Below are positions 62,531-64,000 of a stretch of DNA of 64,000 nt, piece after piece. Position numbers and translations under genes: made by a program. The stretch spans positions 1 to 64,000 of the forward strand of contig CAZXCQ010000002.1 of assembly GCA_964639275.1 (NCBI GenBank), given 5' to 3'. Source of the stretch: CAZXCQ01 sp964639275 (lineage in GTDB: Bacteria; Desulfobacterota; DSM-4660; Desulfatiglandales; Desulfatiglandaceae). The stretch's first letter is position 1, and each line of letters starts with the position of its first letter. The notes under the pieces are model-generated. The model searched no databases. It was given only the letters and a program-made list of their open reading frames with translations, and was not told the DNA's origin.

Positions 62531-64000
62531 CCCGTGCATCGGCCATCAACGCCCTGAAGACCTCCATCCCAAGGGCCTGGCATGCATTCCTGGCCAGGTT
62601 CAACACGCCAACCCCGGTTCAGCTTCATGGAATTCCCTCCATCCTGGAAGGACACCCGGTCCTTCTTATTGCTCCCACAGCCAGTGGGAAGACCGAGACG
62701 TACGCGGCTCCCATCGCCGAAAAAATTCTGGCCGGTCCAGGGCCTGCGCACCTCTCGGCCTGGCTTGTTTCCCCCACCAGGGCCTTGGTGAATGACCTGG
62801 CCAGGCGTCTCGGGCCGCCGCTCTCGACCATGGGGCTTCGCATCGGACGTCGCACCGGTGAACACCGTGAGATTTCAGGCGCCAGACCGCCCGATATGGT
62901 TGTCACCACCCCCGAATCCCTCGACTCCATCCTAGCGCGAACCCCGCGCACCCTCCTTCAGGCACGATTCCTGGTGCTGGATGAGGTGCATATGGTGGAC
63001 AGCGCCCCCCGAGGAGATCAGCTTGCCTGCCTTGTCTCACGCACGAGGTGCATCGTGCCGAATATCCAGGTCATTGCATCCTCGGCCACCGTAGATGATC
63101 CGGCCGGGCTGGCATCACGATACCTAGGGTCGAATTTCAAGCGGATACAGATCCCCGGGGATCGAGCCATTGAGGCAGACTTCATCGATAACAGTGCAGG
63201 AAGTCTGTCGCAGGCCCTGAAACGGTTGACCGCGAAAGGCCAAGACGTTCGAAAGGTTCTGGTCTTTGTTCAGCGCAGGGCGGACGCAGAAAGGCTCTTT
63301 TCAATATTCAGAGGACGGCCGCCCTTTGGGGATTCCGTGTTTTTGCATCACGGAAGTCTATCCAGGTTCAGACGGGAGTCCGTAGAGCGGAGGATGCTCA
63401 CCGGGATTTCCGGCCTCTGCTTTGCCACCACGACCCTGGAGGTGGGGATCGATATCGGGGATATCGATCTAGTAGTCCTTGCCAGTCCTCCTCCCGACGT
63501 ATCGGCCTTGCTCCAACGCATCGGTCGGGGGGGCAGGCGCACCCGCGCGACCCGGGTATGTTGTCTTGCCTCCGATCAGGGTCAAATCGTGCGCTACGAA
63601 CACCTGATCGAGGCTGCCAGGAAAGGGCGCCTGCTGGGGGGAGCCTATTATTTTTGCCCTTCGGTGCTGGTGCAACAGTGCATGAGTCTGCTCATGCAGA
63701 CACCAAACAAATGGATCACTGCCAAGGCCTTGGCCTCCCGCATGCCCGCATGGCTCAAACACACCGGATGGGCAGCCGATCTGCCTGAGCTCCTGGATCA
63801 CCTGAGCCATAAGAGATGGCTGATTGCCAAGGCAGGCAAATACACCATGGGAGAAAGGCTGGAGGAGGCCTTCGAATCGGGGCTCATACACTCCAATATA
63901 GAGGACACCCATAACGGAATAGAAGTGGTGGATCAGGATACCCGTCGGGTCCTTGGAACCGTGCCTCGGCTGAGCACAGATCTCGGCCCTATGATGCTCA
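62527..64000 (+). CDS. Lhr-like superfamily 2 helicase (partial)
   Basis: An open frame of 491 codons running off the window. SF2 motifs in order: NTPTPVQLHGIPSIL (Q motif-like), LLIAPTASGKTETYAAPI (I), SPTRALVNDLARR (Ia), VVTTPESLDSIL, LVLDEVHMVD (II), IASSATVDD (III), VLVFVQRRADAERLF (IV), TTTLEVGIDIGDIDLVV (V) and LLQRIGRGGRRT (VI), then a winged-helix-like region. The layout is that of Lhr and of BrxHI, the helicase that pairs with BrxD in type 2 BREX. ATGA overlap with ATPase 2. The C-terminal part lies outside the window. Confidence 0.88.
   Translation, partial: MTRASAINALKTSIPRAWHAFLARFNTPTPVQLHGIPSILEGHPVLLIAPTASGKTETYAAPIAEKILAGPGPAHLSAWLVSPTRALVNDLARRLGPPLSTMGLRIGRRTGEHREISGARPPDMVVTTPESLDSILARTPRTLLQARFLVLDEVHMVDSAPRGDQLACLVSRTRCIVPNIQVIASSATVDDPAGLASRYLGSNFKRIQIPGDRAIEADFIDNSAGSLSQALKRLTAKGQDVRKVLVFVQRRADAERLFSIFRGRPPFGDSVFLHHGSLSRFRRESVERRMLTGISGLCFATTTLEVGIDIGDIDLVVLASPPPDVSALLQRIGRGGRRTRATRVCCLASDQGQIVRYEHLIEAARKGRLLGGAYYFCPSVLVQQCMSLLMQTPNKWITAKALASRMPAWLKHTGWAADLPELLDHLSHKRWLIAKAGKYTMGERLEEAFESGLIHSNIEDTHNGIEVVDQDTRRVLGTVPRLSTDLGPMML

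Overview
The window looks like a chromosomal segment of an anaerobic Desulfobacterota (former Deltaproteobacteria) bacterium, probably from a draft or metagenome assembly. The reasons are a complete bacterial CO dehydrogenase/acetyl-CoA synthase set (cooC, acsD, cooS, acsB, acsC, acsE), indolepyruvate:ferredoxin oxidoreductase, rubredoxin and ferredoxin, a molybdopterin oxidoreductase, and Gram-negative envelope genes (Kdo transferase, heptosyltransferase-like GT9). One 100-N gap (17450-17549) is flanked by an exact 55-bp duplication and is almost certainly an assembly join rather than missing biology.

Layout. 1-2.4 kb: cutA, a DedA membrane protein and a TPR membrane protein, embedded in copies of a dispersed hairpin repeat. 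2.4-6.5 kb: a plus-strand operon of acyl-CoA ligase + iorA + iorB for aromatic 2-oxo acid oxidation. 6.5-11.8 kb: a minus-strand run of Hsp20, Lon-family protease, YkgJ-like protein, glucokinase and methyltransferase. 12-15.2 kb: a DUF523/DUF1722 protein, then rubredoxin, ferredoxin, TIGR02757 and SDR39U1 proteins on the minus strand. 15.3-20.3 kb: formyltransferase-like gene and divergent pgk (minus), GT9 and enolase (plus). 20.5-26 kb: DUF2809 and DUF1566 proteins, UDP-xylose synthase and UDP-glucose dehydrogenase (minus), waaA (plus). 26-31.3 kb: an unknown 401-aa protein, then a minus-strand operon cyclase-TPM-nucleotidyltransferase-LemA-DUF-Smr.

31.4-43.2 kb: molybdopterin oxidoreductase and the Wood-Ljungdahl carbonyl-branch operon. 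AcsD carries an unusual TolA-like Lys/Ala/Glu-rich tail. The operon is preceded by a near-consensus promoter, an initiation-proximal hairpin and a multi-hairpin leader. 43.3-51.8 kb: the replication-initiation neighbourhood dnaA-dnaN-gyrB-gyrA-birA. DnaA lacks the two P-loop glycines, and the dnaA-dnaN spacer, the likely origin, has no canonical DnaA box. 51.9-54.4 kb: two small proteins, ddl and a lone hypE.

54.4-64.0 kb: a degraded boundary (palindrome, fragment of an AMP-binding enzyme, inverted repeat) and a strong promoter lead into a tightly packed accessory cassette that continues past the window: a TPR-SNF2 helicase, a coiled-coil protein with a RING-like C3HC4 zinc motif, an unknown protein, two adjacent BrxD-like (DUF2791) ATPases, the second fused to a Tudor/CarD-like N-terminal domain, and an Lhr-like helicase similar in kind to BrxHI. 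This resembles part of type 2 BREX (BrxD + BrxHI), but none of the BREX hallmark genes (PglX, PglZ, BrxC/PglY) is in the window. It is the best candidate here for an undescribed defence or DNA-processing system.
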